Source: Rallus limicola
Taxonomy: Eukaryota; Chordata; Aves; Gruiformes; Rallidae
Length of the DNA stretch: 64,000 bases
Assembly (NCBI GenBank): GCA_022605955.1
Contig: JAKCOZ010000003.1
Location: forward strand, 64,391,939 to 64,455,938
Direction: 5' to 3'
The translations under genes and the position numbers were made by a program. The notes below the pieces were generated by a model. It did not search any database and was not told the origin of the DNA. It worked only from the letters and a program-made list of their open reading frames with translations. Within the stretch, counting starts at the first letter, position 1. Every line of letters begins with the position of its first letter. This document shows positions 23,863-35,244 of the stretch, in pieces.

Positions 23863-26419
23863 AAATGAATTGTTTAAGAATTAATTTCTTGCCTGACTTA
23901 TCTTGTGGCCTTTTAAATAGAATGGCTGCATTGATGGAAGGGTTTGATCTGTTCATGCTAAAGCTGAAGACATTCTGCAATTCAAGCCCATAGAAATTTC
24001 ATCTCTTGGCCATAACATTGCGGTGATAACTTACGTGCTCTGCACTTGAGAAATACGGAGAATATCTGGGTTAGCACTTAGTCTGCAGAATATGCATTCT
24101 TTTCAGAGTTTTTGTGTGTGAAAGGAGATGAGGTAAATAGTCAAACCTGTTTTTAACATCACTGAAATCATTGTAAAAGTTTTATTTTTCCTTTGTGTCA
24201 CCCACAGTTCTACAATCATGGTTTGTTATAATGAAATGTGAAGCATACATGCTATTCTTTAATTTTTTTGATATTTGAAGTGACAAATATAAGCTCAACC
24301 TCAGAATCTGTTATTCCAACGTTGAAGAAAAAGAACAGCCATACTGGGTAAATACAAAAGGCCAGAAAAGCCAATAGCTTCTCCACCATAATGAGTGGCT
24401 AGGAATGCATGAAAAAGAACATAACAAAACATATATGAGCACATGCACACCTACATTTATTTTCCAACTCAGCAGTTTATAAGCTGCCTTTAATCAAGTT
24501 TGCTTTTCAGTTGTCATAATTGTGTTGATGGAATTCTTTTTCAAGAGTTTGTGGTCGTGGGAGGAGGAAGGATGATAGCCTTTATTTATTTAATGTACTT
24601 TCTAGAATGACAGTTAAGTTTCAGTGAGTCCCATGATTTATTTTTTTATTAATAGAAAATGCGTGTATTTGGTTTTGTTTCAAAAAGATGGCTTGACAAT
24701 TCTTTGAGCTTTTCCTCTTGCTGTTTGTCCAACCCTTTTCTTATTTAATTCAGTAAAAGGATATTATAAATGGCTAGTTTAGAGATGATGGCTGCTGCTC
24801 TACACTGTCCACAAAGAAGCCCAAAGCCCAGCTATCCTTAAAAATAGACAGAGTCACTTATGACTGTTCCCACTTGAAAATGCCATTGCACCTATAAGTC
24901 AGTGGTTAAACCTAGATTCCCTCTTAATCACATGTACTTTGAGCACAGGAATAATCTCATTGCAAATAATGAGAATACTTTTGCATACCTGTTAAAAACC
25001 AGGATAGAGTTATAGTAAGCAATAGTTTAGGGGGAAAAAAAATAAATCTTTAATTTCTTTTCCATGCCAGCTGGATACAAGTCCATTTAAAAGCCATGGA
25101 CTAAACCCTAAACTGCTGTCAGTCCCTTGGTCTAATGTGCATGTGTCTCTGCCTGCCCCATGCAGTGTTTCCTCTCTTTGGAGCTCTGGAAGATTGTGAG
25201 AACTCCTCTATAGCAATCAGATCTCACACAGTTAGGCTGTGAGCTTGGCTTGTTCACTTTCCTGCTCGAGTGCATTTCTCTTTCCATGCCACAGGGAAAG
25301 GAAATGTGTTTTTCATGAAGGGGCAAATATGTTAGTTAAAAGCACAAGGGTTTTGGGGGAGGAGTACAGAGGAACCTCTTTCTTTAGTATTATTTTTAAA
25401 GGGCTTTGAAATCAACACTGTAGCTTATAAAAATCAAAAAAGCTGAATTGTTACAGGGATTTCAGAAATGCAGCAGATACAGCTGCATGGGGATATGCTG
25501 CAGTGTTGGATCTTAACCTAATTATCACAGGTCCTAAGACCTCCTACCTGTTTTTTGGAAAAGTAAAGAGGACAGGTATACTGAACAATGTGCTTCTATA
25601 TACCACTGTAACCGTGCAATCTCATTGACAGGATATGTGAGAAAATATCAAATACCTACACATCCATTTTTTGAGTGGGCAAATAAATACATGGGATAGA
25701 CAATCATATTGTGAATTGCTTTACAATAGCATTTTCTACAAGAAATGGTAGCAAAGGGGGAGAAAGAAAGAAAAAAAAAAAAACAAACCCACAACCCTCC
25801 TAAGAGATGAACTGAGGGAACAGACTGAAATTATTTTAAGTGCTAACCTGAGCACATTACTCTAGTCTTATTGTAGCAAATTGATAGTTAAATGTGGGCA
25901 GGCATTTCTTTAGCAGCCCAGATAAACTCGCATGCACATTGACCATGGCTAGTTTATTTCGCATTAGTTCTTAAATTTGCTATACAGATTTTAAAATATA
26001 ATTTATGTTTTTTACATGTAGTTATTAAAAAAAAATAAAATAAAAATGGTAATCTCCTCAGATTCTTTTTTCTTTACATACCATTTTCTGAGGAGGAGGA
26101 GGTTGCAGGTAGTGTCCTAAAGTAATCTTGTCATAAATACAATGTTTTGAGTGCACAGCCACTGCTTTGGCTAAGTAAAAAAGCTTTCTAATGCTGGGTG
26201 AGGCACGTTGTCTGGTGGTTTATGTAGTATTTTAATGTATTTACATATTTACTGATGAGGAAATAGTTGAAGCCATAAATACAAATATATTCACAGACAC
26301 AAACCAATATGGAATAAAAAAGAACAACAAAAAAGCTTAAGGATATCACATGAATGCACCACATACACAGTATGGCATACCAGTAAAATATATTCCACAG
26401 CAGGGAAACTGGACCAGTG
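23863..26419. other. Non-coding stretch, no gene seen
   Basis: Unique AT-rich DNA. Its only simple repeats are the A13 run with CAAACCCACA at 25771-25793 and an A/T-rich patch at 26025-26047. No ORF has recognisable character. Confidence 0.6.
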
Positions 26420-26650
26420 CAGGCCATTTATTTTTCATTTTCCCATTAATTTTAATTATGGAATTCAAATGTATTATACTTGCTTTAAAATTTTATGTCA
26501 TGAATGCATGCCGAGAGCTTTGCAAAAGCACATTTCAAACAATTCAATTTCCAAGATCTGTGCCTAACGAGCTACAGAGGAACTGGGACCATATCCTACC
26601 CACGTTTAAATTATTAATATATTTTTGATAATTCTCCATTATCCTCTCGG
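26420..26650. promoter_or_regulatory. Candidate conserved non-coding element
   Basis: Dense homeodomain-like cores (CCATTAATTTTAATTATGG, TTAAATTATTAATATA, GATAATTCTCCATTATCC) sit together with retained CpGs (GCCGAGAGC, AACGAGC, CCACGTTTAA, CTCTCGG). No repeat family matches. The combination resembles deeply conserved developmental enhancers, but only an alignment can test that. Confidence 0.35.
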
Positions 26651-27099
26651 AAAACAGCACATTTCAAGTATTCTCAAGTGATGAAGATTTTTTTTTCTCT
26701 TCCATATTCTGTTTTTACTTCCAAATCTTATGTTTTCCTGTTTCAGAAGTCTCTTTGCTGCTGACATTGACTGAGGACATTATTCACATATTTGTATATT
26801 GAAAGTGGAATATCTTTTTGAAGATGAGAATGACCTTGTTTTTCCTTTTCTCACTTCTACACATACATGCAAAAGGGAGTGGGCAAAAAAATTAGAAATG
26901 TGTGCTTACCTACCCACACATGAAAACCAAGGGTGAGCCAACATACCCAACCCACACCTGGGGATGCACCGACACACTAATTCACATTTACAGAAACATG
27001 CTAGAAAGCTTCAATCCCTGCAATGGCATGCCTACATGTTCCTGAGCACCCAGCTCTGTTACATTGGCTTTAAAAGTATAAACAGAAAATGCAAATTCA
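26651..27099. other. Non-coding stretch, no gene seen
   Basis: Unique sequence with CACA-rich patches at about 26860-26990. The plus-strand ORF at 26964-27161 is H- and L-rich and has no domain. Confidence 0.5.
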
Positions 27100-27345
27100 T
27101 ACATACCCTTAATCACACAGACGAAGGGCCTCATTTGCATACCCTTCATAATTCAATTTAATTTTTTTTTTTGTCAAGAGTTGTGAATGCTTCGTGTTTG
27201 CTTTAATCAGAATGTTGACATTTACACTGAAGCCAATTTCTCTTTTTCTATTCCATGTTTTGTTTAACCACGACAAGTGACAGCAAACTGGAGGGAACAG
27301 ACTTTTTAAATTGGCTCTTTGCCCGGAATGCATCATTTCTCTTGT
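27100..27345. promoter_or_regulatory. Candidate conserved non-coding element with octamer-like site
   Basis: Contains CTCATTTGCATACC, a perfect ATTTGCAT POU octamer at about 27132-27139, then CATAATTCAATTTAATT. After a T run it has a CpG-retaining stretch (GCTTCGTGTTTGC, ACCACGACAAG, GCCCGGAATGC). Repeat-free by eye. Confidence 0.3.
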
Positions 27346-29660
27346 AGTTGTTTCCCCACCACCCACCCCCTCCCTGCTAGGCACTGCAAAAAGAAATGTG
27401 AAAACATACTCTGTGAACACAGGAGTGAGGTGTTAGTGCTTTTAGATAAAGATTTGTGTTGTATTTTAAAACTAGATTGCTGTACAGTTTCAAGCTATTA
27501 GCAGGAACCTATTACACCATCGCTTTGGGTCCTTGGAGAGATGTGCTTAGTGTATTTCAGTAATTCAAGGCAAATAGAAAACCTACATGTGAAAATATTT
27601 AATGGCAAAGGCACCAACTGCTCAAGGCTGCTGGAGGAAGGAGGCATGCTTTTTGTTAACTCTTTCCTTGGGTTTTTCAATGCAACAGATTCTGTTGCTC
27701 TTCCCAAAACTCTCAATAAGGCCCCAGACCTTTATGGAGGTAGGACACTACTGATGCTGGGCAAATTTTCTCTGACTTCTGCTCTGGCCTGTATGCACAT
27801 TGTCATCACCTAATTGTAGCTCTTTCGTCTCCTGTTAATATCTTTCATCACTGAGACATTTCAAGTCTAATCCTGAAGGGAAGAAAACAAAATTTGCATT
27901 TGTCAGAAAAATGAAAGACAAAGAAATTAAATAACTTTACAGCCACCACACCCATCTGCCCCAATCTAATAATAAATTCAAGCCTGGAAGCCAGGTTTCC
28001 TAGTTCTAGCTGCTATACACATCACCCAACCTTTTAAGTTGTCTTTGGTGTTAGGATACATTTAAAAGAGTGTTATATGCTGGGGTTTGATTTGGGTTTT
28101 TTTTGACCACATGACAATAGTCTTTATGTTAGCAAGATAATGTCTAAAATATAAACAGAATTCACCAAAACCAGTTTTGATTCTCTTTTTTCTTTATTTT
28201 TCCAGATCGAAAATGGATCAACTAGCTAGCTCCATGTAGGAAGTTTTCCCCAAACTGGGGTTTGTTGAAAGATTTTGCTTAGACCTTGCAGAGACCATGT
28301 GCTGGACTGACTTGCCTAAGCCATTAAGCATGGAGGATTCCACATGACTGCTATAGCAGTGGTAAAAAAAACCAGGCATTTGTGAACACATCAAATCCAA
28401 ATTAATAAAATACCTGTTTCAGAGTGAGATCAGATCCTTCCATGAACCACACCAAAAGCCTCAGTCCTGAGGCACTGTTTCTGGTCACTGCCTATGGTAA
28501 TGGGAACACAGTATACCACATACAAAAAAGGAATACAGCACGTCGGGGACATTTGAGATGTTAGAGAGAAGGGCTAAGATATAAGGTAGAATCTTCTCCA
28601 TAATGTGGCTAAACAATTGATGGAAGAGTTCTCAGTGCTGTGAACATCACTTCCCATTTACTGTGAGTATAAAGGTATTGAGCATACATAGCCCTCTGTA
28701 TCACAATTGTCTGAGTGTCAGATATATCTATTTTCCCTTGCTAAAACATATATATGTATTTAGATTAAAAATATCCATATGATTTTTTTTTTAAATCTGC
28801 TTATTGAATTTTTCTGTAACAACCTTTACATATAAAAGATAATGTACCTGACAGATTATGACAGAGCTAGTAGAAAAAAAAACAGACTAGGGGAAAACAT
28901 GTTGTGTGTTAATCAAAGGAAACACCTGAAACTGAGAAAATAGTAAGAGCTAAAACAACAAAATAAATATGAACCAAAACTAACAACAGCTAGGGAACAA
29001 GGGACCAAAGTGATCTCGCTTACATTAGGTATGAGTGGGGAGAACACATGGCAATTATTCAATATCTATCCATTATATTTGTTTGCATTTGTAATATATC
29101 CATCTGTGAGCTATGTACAATAAACTTAACATTCACTTCTGAGCCAGGATTTTGCATGTGCTTAAGCAGAGCTGTGAGACAGAGGGAATTAAAATCCTAA
29201 TCAGTTTGTCTGTCTTCCTATCTGTCTGCCTACCTGTCAGCCTAACTCTTGTATGCTGAGTAACATTCTGCTCTAAAAAAAGTGTACTGTCTGATCCTGA
29301 AAGGGAGCCTAAATTCAGGATTGGGACTAATGTTCCATAATCATTATCAGGGGGCACATATAACCTAGAAAGATGTGGGTGCATACATTTATGTACTTAA
29401 CTCCTTTCCTTGGACCTGGTGCACAGGGTCAAACTGTGAGTGAGGAGGAATTATACTGTGTGACCAATGTAATTAACCAGCATCAAGCACTGATAATGAA
29501 TCATTCATAAGGTCTTTCAGACTAATAACTGAATTGCTTGTGTTTTTATTTTTGCTAGAAAAAATAAATGAAAACATTTATAATCTGATCACACGCTTGT
29601 CACAGAGGTGAAGAAAACCTACAATTTAAAAAAAAAAAGAAGTGTTTCTAGACAAACCAA
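27346..29660. other. Non-coding stretch, no gene seen
   Basis: Unique AT-rich sequence. ORFs at 27541-27813 plus and 29133-29384 minus are unremarkable. A weak CTGTCTGCCTACCTGTC patch lies at about 29205-29240. Confidence 0.55.
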
Positions 29661-30502
29661 ATTGTGGAGTGGTTGAAGATGGAAGGCATCTCTGGAGGTT
29701 ATCTAGTTCAGCAGACTGTTCTGGACCATATCTAGATGTTTTTGAATGTCTTTAAGGAGGGGGATTCCTTCACTTCCCCGGGTAGCCTGGTAGGCTACCT
29801 CTCAATCACCCTTACAGTAAAGAAGCACTTCATGATGTTTGGAGGAAACTTCCTGTACTGTGCCCATTGCCTCTTGTCCTCTCACTGCGTGCCACTGGCT
29901 CTGTCCACTTTACACTTTCTCTTCAGGTATTTATATACATTAATCAGATCCCCTCTGAGCCTTCTCTTCTCCGGACTAAACAGTCCAAGTTTGTTTTGCC
30001 TCTCCACATATGAGATACACTTCGGTCCCTTGGTGATCTCTGTGGCCCTTTGTTGGACCATTATGGTCATGTCTTTCTTGTACTAGGGAGTTCAGAACTG
30101 ATTTCAGCACTCCAGGTGTGGCCACACAGGTGCTGGGCAGAAGGGCAGGATCTATTCTTTCAACCTGCACGCCAGGATATCACTAGCCTTCTTAGAAGCA
30201 AGCGCACGTTGCTGATTCACGTTCAATTTGGTTTCCACCAGGACCCTTGGGTCCTTTTCTGCAAGGCTGCTTTCCATACTTTTTGCCCCCAGATTATACT
30301 GGTGGATGTGATTGTTCCTCCTCAAGTACAGGACTTCGCCTCTCTCCTTCTTGAGCCTGTCTTGTTCTCTCTGGATGGCAGCACAACCCTCTGGTGCATC
30401 AGCTGCTCAACTCAGCTTTGTCTTCAGCAAACTTTTCTGAGGGTACACCCTGCACCAGCATGCAGACACATGGATGATCACATAGCTTTGACCAAGAGTG
30501 GA
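29661..30502 (-). mobile_element. CR1 LINE, 5'-truncated 3' part
   Basis: Minus-strand CR1 covering the 3' UTR and the C-terminal part of ORF2. The left edge holds the complement of the 3' end (GGCATCTCTGGAGG then TTATCTAGTTCAG). Complements of the 3' blocks follow (AGTAAAGAAGCACTTCATG, CCTTCTCTTCTCCGGACTAA, CCTTTGTTGGACC), then the ORF2 C-terminus (CAGCAAACTTTTCTGAGGG near 30425-30445). The 160-aa plus-strand ORF at 30050-30532 is antisense to the LINE and is not a gene. Confidence 0.9.
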
Positions 30503-31338
30503 AGAAATCTGCACAGTGGTTTCCACAGCTGAATGCTCACTGTAAAACTCAGTGAACATAGTTAAGATTTTTCTTTTTTTCCTTTCTTTTCAAATGTCAT
30601 AAATGTTAGGGTGCAGTTCATGCCCAAGAGTTCCTGGGACCAGTGGATAATTTTATACATAACGCAAAATTTAATAGTTTGAACAGAAAATCAAAATAGT
30701 GTAAATGTTAGTTTACTTCATAAATAGAGAGACAGGCACACACAGTTTTTAGCCATTCTGGAGAGAACAGTGGAAAGCAGATAAACTGTTCCTCCCAGAT
30801 TAGAAATAAATGTGTGCCATTCATTTATCAGACTTTATTGACAAGCATATAGCTGGCCATATGCCAAGAAAGACAAGTTTAAGCACGTTTAGGCAAAAGG
30901 AAAGCTGAATACTTTGTCACTTCACGTAAGACCTGGAGCTGCCACGGTATTACAGAGAGAGACCTCTGTTCTGAAATAAAGTAATCTTTGATTTTTTCAA
31001 AGTATAGCCTAAATCCAGGAAAGGCATTAAGTCATTTGGGACCCCAGAATAATGTCCCGTATGCCTTAGAGTGACATGGGCCTCATCCTTTCTTCTTGGC
31101 ACTGTCTATAGCTTTCAGGGTTCTACTAGTCAGCACTGAATGCACTGAGTTTCCTAACTGACCCATTGAGTGTAGGCAGCCCTTCAATCTTGCCAGCCAC
31201 ATAAATGAGGATGGACATCTAACTCCTCATGTAGACTTGGCCTGAAATAAGTAATTTTAAACTGAGGAACTCTATTGAGAAAGACAGCTGCTTCTACCAC
31301 ATGAAAAGTTATAAATTTCATCAAGAGAATGGTTTAAG

Positions 31339-31370
31339 AATATATATATATATATAAATATATATATATT
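31339..31370. repeat. (TA)n palindromic microsatellite
   Basis: Two TA runs are joined by AAATA, giving a nearly perfect self-complementary 32-bp tract. Confidence 0.93.
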
Positions 31371-33298
31371 CAGGACTCACTCTTTTGTCCCTTTCTTTTG
31401 TTTAAAAGGTGCAGTTTCCTTCATGTAGTTAATTACTGGAATGGTTGCCCATTAAATGAATAGATACATAGATATTGGGAAATACCTCTTTCCCTTTGTT
31501 AGTATTGCAGCTCTCAAGAACAGCAATACTATTTATGAGAAAATTGAGACAATATGAAATATGTATTCTTCTCATTTGTTGTCATTAATTCCGTATGGTT
31601 TTTCATGAGAGATGCTAGCAGTTTACCTCAATTGCTTGTGTACTGACATGCCCATGGGATATAGCATATACTTAGTCACAGACAGGCAAACATGCCTAGT
31701 TTATTAGATGTCCAAAATTCCAGATGGGAAAATATTTTTCCTGGAAACATGACTCTTTTGGATATATGAAACTTGTACAAGTAAAAAAAAATGCTTTTGT
31801 TGTCAGTTCTGCCCCCCATGCCCCACCCCTGATTATGTTTAGGGAGGAGAGTTAGAAAATGATCTTTCAGCCATGGTCAAACCACCACACCCTTGAATCT
31901 CTCACTTGGTGCCTAGGCATCTTATGCTGACAGAAGCTTTCCAAAAGGATTGTAACAGCAGTTTTCAATAAATGAGGAAACTTTAGTTCCATAGGCACAC
32001 AGGAGTGCTTGCACAGAATGGTCGGTTTAGCAACGTCCCATCCCATTAAATGAACTTTTGTATCTCACCACATATGTATTCTTGTCCTGTCATGTCTATG
32101 CTATAAAGCATATGAGCTTAAGTCCATTTCACTGAAATTCCAATGAAATTTTGGCTAAAAAATTGTGTCTAGAAATTGGAGCATACTGAGAACACGTACA
32201 GTATGCTATAGCAGCTCAGCTAATGGAGATAATTTGTGAAGTTGTCATAATTTTAATATGTTTGATTGGTGCTCATCTTCAGAGATGAGAAATTGTCCTT
32301 ATCCATGAGTTTTGTAAAGCATATGGGGCTGCAGTTACTTATTCCAAAGTAAAAGAGCAATGGGTTTCATATACAGGAGACGGCATGAAATACAAAGTCT
32401 TGGTGACATTATTTTCTAGCCTTTCAGATACTGCCCAGGCCTTCACATTTACTTGTGACCTAAAAATTAGCAGAAAGCACAACTGAACAAGTAGTGTCAT
32501 TTTTCAACCTGTTCCCACTCTTGCCTGGGGTTATTTCTGGAATGTTAAGGCCTTATACCCCCTGGCCCTGCAATTTGTGCCATCGGTGACATCCATGCAA
32601 AGGGAAATCCATCAATCTCTTAGTGAACAACTCAGAACAGTCATCAAGATATTTCAACTGCTGGCATCCTAAGAAAAGGTAAGTGTGGAGATTTAACCAA
32701 AACCATAAAGAGATTGATACCCACTCCCTCTACTTTTATAAAGCACAGGCTGTCTTTCACAATTTGTCAAAGTTTCCCTTCTAGAATTTTCCAGTCCCTA
32801 ATAGCAGTAGCTAAAGAGATGCAGGTTTATTTGCTCTCATTTTACATGCTTCTTGATGCACTCACGTCAGGCCTCTGTAGTGCTCTCTAACTAGAAATAT
32901 AAGTTGAAGAGAGTAAAAGAGAAAAAGTTATAAATAACTTTTTATTATCTTAAGTTCTCTGTGTGGGCGTGATTCTTCAACCCTGACCTTGGTTTAAATA
33001 AAAATAAAATTTAAAAGAATCAGTTCTTTCTTTACAGCAGAGACTTATTATGTACCATGTATAATGCTTATACAGTGCATGAAAGTAAATTTGAAAGGGA
33101 GTGAAGGAGAATTTAACAATGCAGAGCAGCTGAACAAATATATAACAATTCCTTGAATGAATGATTGAATGATACCTAATAGCAGGGAGTTTGCAATAGT
33201 ACAAGATTATCCTCTGATAATTCTTCAGTTCTGACTGTGGCTGCCTGATAATCCCCGAAGCTTCTAATCTGCAGGATCTGAATCCATAAAGAATGACA

Positions 33299-33345
33299 AA
33301 AAAAAAAAAAAAAAACCAAACCCAAAAAAACCACCACACAACTTT
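33299..33345. repeat. A-run with A/C-rich extension
   Basis: About 17 A residues continue into CCAAACCCAAAAAAACC and CACCACACA. A second A-run lies about 90 bp further on (33431-33450). Confidence 0.9.
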
Positions 33346-33531
33346 GCAATCAATTATAGTTACTGCCAAAGAGCCATTAGTGAGCAGGTGAAACAAGTAT
33401 GACCTTTTTAACTTAAAAGTCATGTCAGAAGGAAAAAAAAAAAAAAAAATCCAACCACTCAATCCTCTTGGAATTTAAAAATGTGGCACTTCTTAATATA
33501 AAGTTCATTGCTTTTCAAATTCAGGAGATAG

Positions 33532-33582
33532 TTGTGGGGTTTTGTTTTTTGGGGTTTTTGTGGGTTTTTTTTCTGCGCTTTA
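33532..33582. repeat. T/G-rich low-complexity tract
   Basis: GGGGTTTTGTTTTTTGGGG and TTTTTGTGGGTTTTTTTT. It is the near-complement of the A/C-rich tract about 230 bp upstream (33299-33345), so the two could pair. Confidence 0.85.
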
Positions 33583-35060
33583 ATTTGTTTATTTTTGTCA
33601 CGCAATAATATTAACTCCAAGCCTGCAACCAGAATCTGTTCATTTAATTGAAAGATGGATGTATGAATGAATTCTAGTCAGACGGTGGGTGATAAGGGGA
33701 GAAACAGTTTTTGCCCCATGTTTTCAAGCCCCATCTAAAATAATTTGCCTCAATTAATTTTCCTGAACTCAAATGTAATCTTGCAAACCTTTCCTTGAGC
33801 TGTTTTTCAGAATATTAATTTTTTCTTTCTTTCTTCTCCATGAAATGAACTGGTTTTTTGTTTTCTTGCTTCTACTTCCATGATCTATGTTTGACCATAC
33901 TAAGACAGCATGCTTCTCATGAGGCTCTGACCCTGCAGACTTTTTATTAATGCAGATAATTGTTATATGCAAGAAAATTTCACTAAGTTTTGTGAGTGAC
34001 AAGGGAAGACACTGTGAATGACCAACTTAAGTAAAGAAATTATATTGAAAGCACAGGGGACTGTACTGTGGGAAACAACTGTGGAAAAAAAAAAGGAAGG
34101 TGAAAATATCCATTCAAACTGGGTGACATCAAGTACTTCTGATATAAATATAAAGACAAGTGTGAGACATGTAGACTTAGATAAAAATGTGATGAACAGA
34201 CTGGTCACACATACTTTATAGATTTCATGGACTCTGGCTTTTGCTGTCTTGCAAGCAAGTGGATGTAGTCTGAGGTTACAGTCCTGAGTTACCAATTTGG
34301 TTTGTATTTTGTAGTTGGAAGTATTTTCCATTTCAGGTCTGCACCACTGAAAATGATGGAAAGGACCTTCCCTTTAGAAAACACATATAGACCCAGTAAA
34401 CTGCAGTTACTCTACAGCTACTGCTTTCTGACTTGCTTTTCCACTTACATAGGACAGAGACTTGTGAAACACTGGCAGTGTGAGAGAGGCATTAATCATT
34501 TTTAGTTTCATGGTGGAATATGAGGCTTCAGAATCCAAAAACTTAAGTAGAAGTAAAATCTGTGATAGCCTCAAAATTAAGGCTACAGAACTCCATGGGA
34601 AATTTAACTTGGTTAGTGTCTTGTCTTGTTATCTACCTTTGCTATGTATTGATCTACAAATGTCTGAGTATCAGTTTAAGTAACATCTCGTTGGATAGCA
34701 ATACCATTTGCACATGTAGAACTGGATCATAATAAAGACCTAAGATTCTAAAATCACTGAGAGACAGACATTTGCAGCAACTGAACCTTGATGATTTGCT
34801 TGAAGTCAAACAAGACCTACAGCAAGCAAAGGAAAATCTTAATTTTTGAGATTTTAGATGAATATCCCAAGAATCTTGACTTTATACCTTGCAACTATAA
34901 ATAAACACAGCAGACCAGTATCTGGTTACAAGCCTTTAGCTGTGGGACATTTAATTTTAGGTGTTACTTATCAAAGTGGAAAAGTTCCTTTTTTTTTTTT
35001 TTCTTTTTCTCCCTCTACTCTTACTGTGAGAACTGATAATTTCATAAACTAACCTTTATA

Positions 35061-35244
35061 CTGAAACAGATTGCCCAGAGAAAACATGGATATCCCCTCC
35101 CTGGAAGTGTTCAAAGCCTGGCTGGCAGGGCCTTTGGGCAACCTGGTCTAGTGAAGTGTGTTCCTGTCCATGGCAGGGGGGGCAGAACTAAATGATCTTT
35201 GAGGTCCCTTCCAACCCAACCATTCTGTGATTCTATGATTCTGT
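35061..35244 (+). mobile_element. CR1 LINE 3' end fragment
   Basis: About 185 bp of CR1 3' UTR: TGCCCAGAGAAAACATGG, CCTCCCTGGAAGTGTTCAAA, CTTTGGGCAACCTGGTCTAG, then the AGGTCCCTTCCAACCC block and three imperfect ATTCTRTG tail units at the right edge. Close to the consensus, so relatively young. A T/C-rich run immediately precedes its 5' edge. Confidence 0.93.

Larger units (their letters stand above)
30503..35060. other. Non-coding stretch with simple repeats, no gene seen
   Basis: The longest interval here without a recognised transposon. Simple repeats are the TA run at 31339-31370, A-runs at 33299-33345 and 33431-33450, a T/G tract at 33532-33582 and a T/C tract at 34990-35013. The minus-strand ORFs at 32977-33462 (161 aa, crossing two A-runs) and 33963-34331 have no domains. 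Confidence 0.55.

Noticed and set aside
30050..30532. 160-aa plus-strand ORF
   Set aside because: It lies antisense across a minus-strand CR1 3' part. Open frames antisense to CR1 are common and this one has no domain.
32977..33462. 161-aa minus-strand ORF
   Set aside because: It is F-, Y- and W-rich, and crosses two A-runs (33299 and 33431) that produce its FFFFF and FWVWFFFFF stretches. No family resemblance or splice context.
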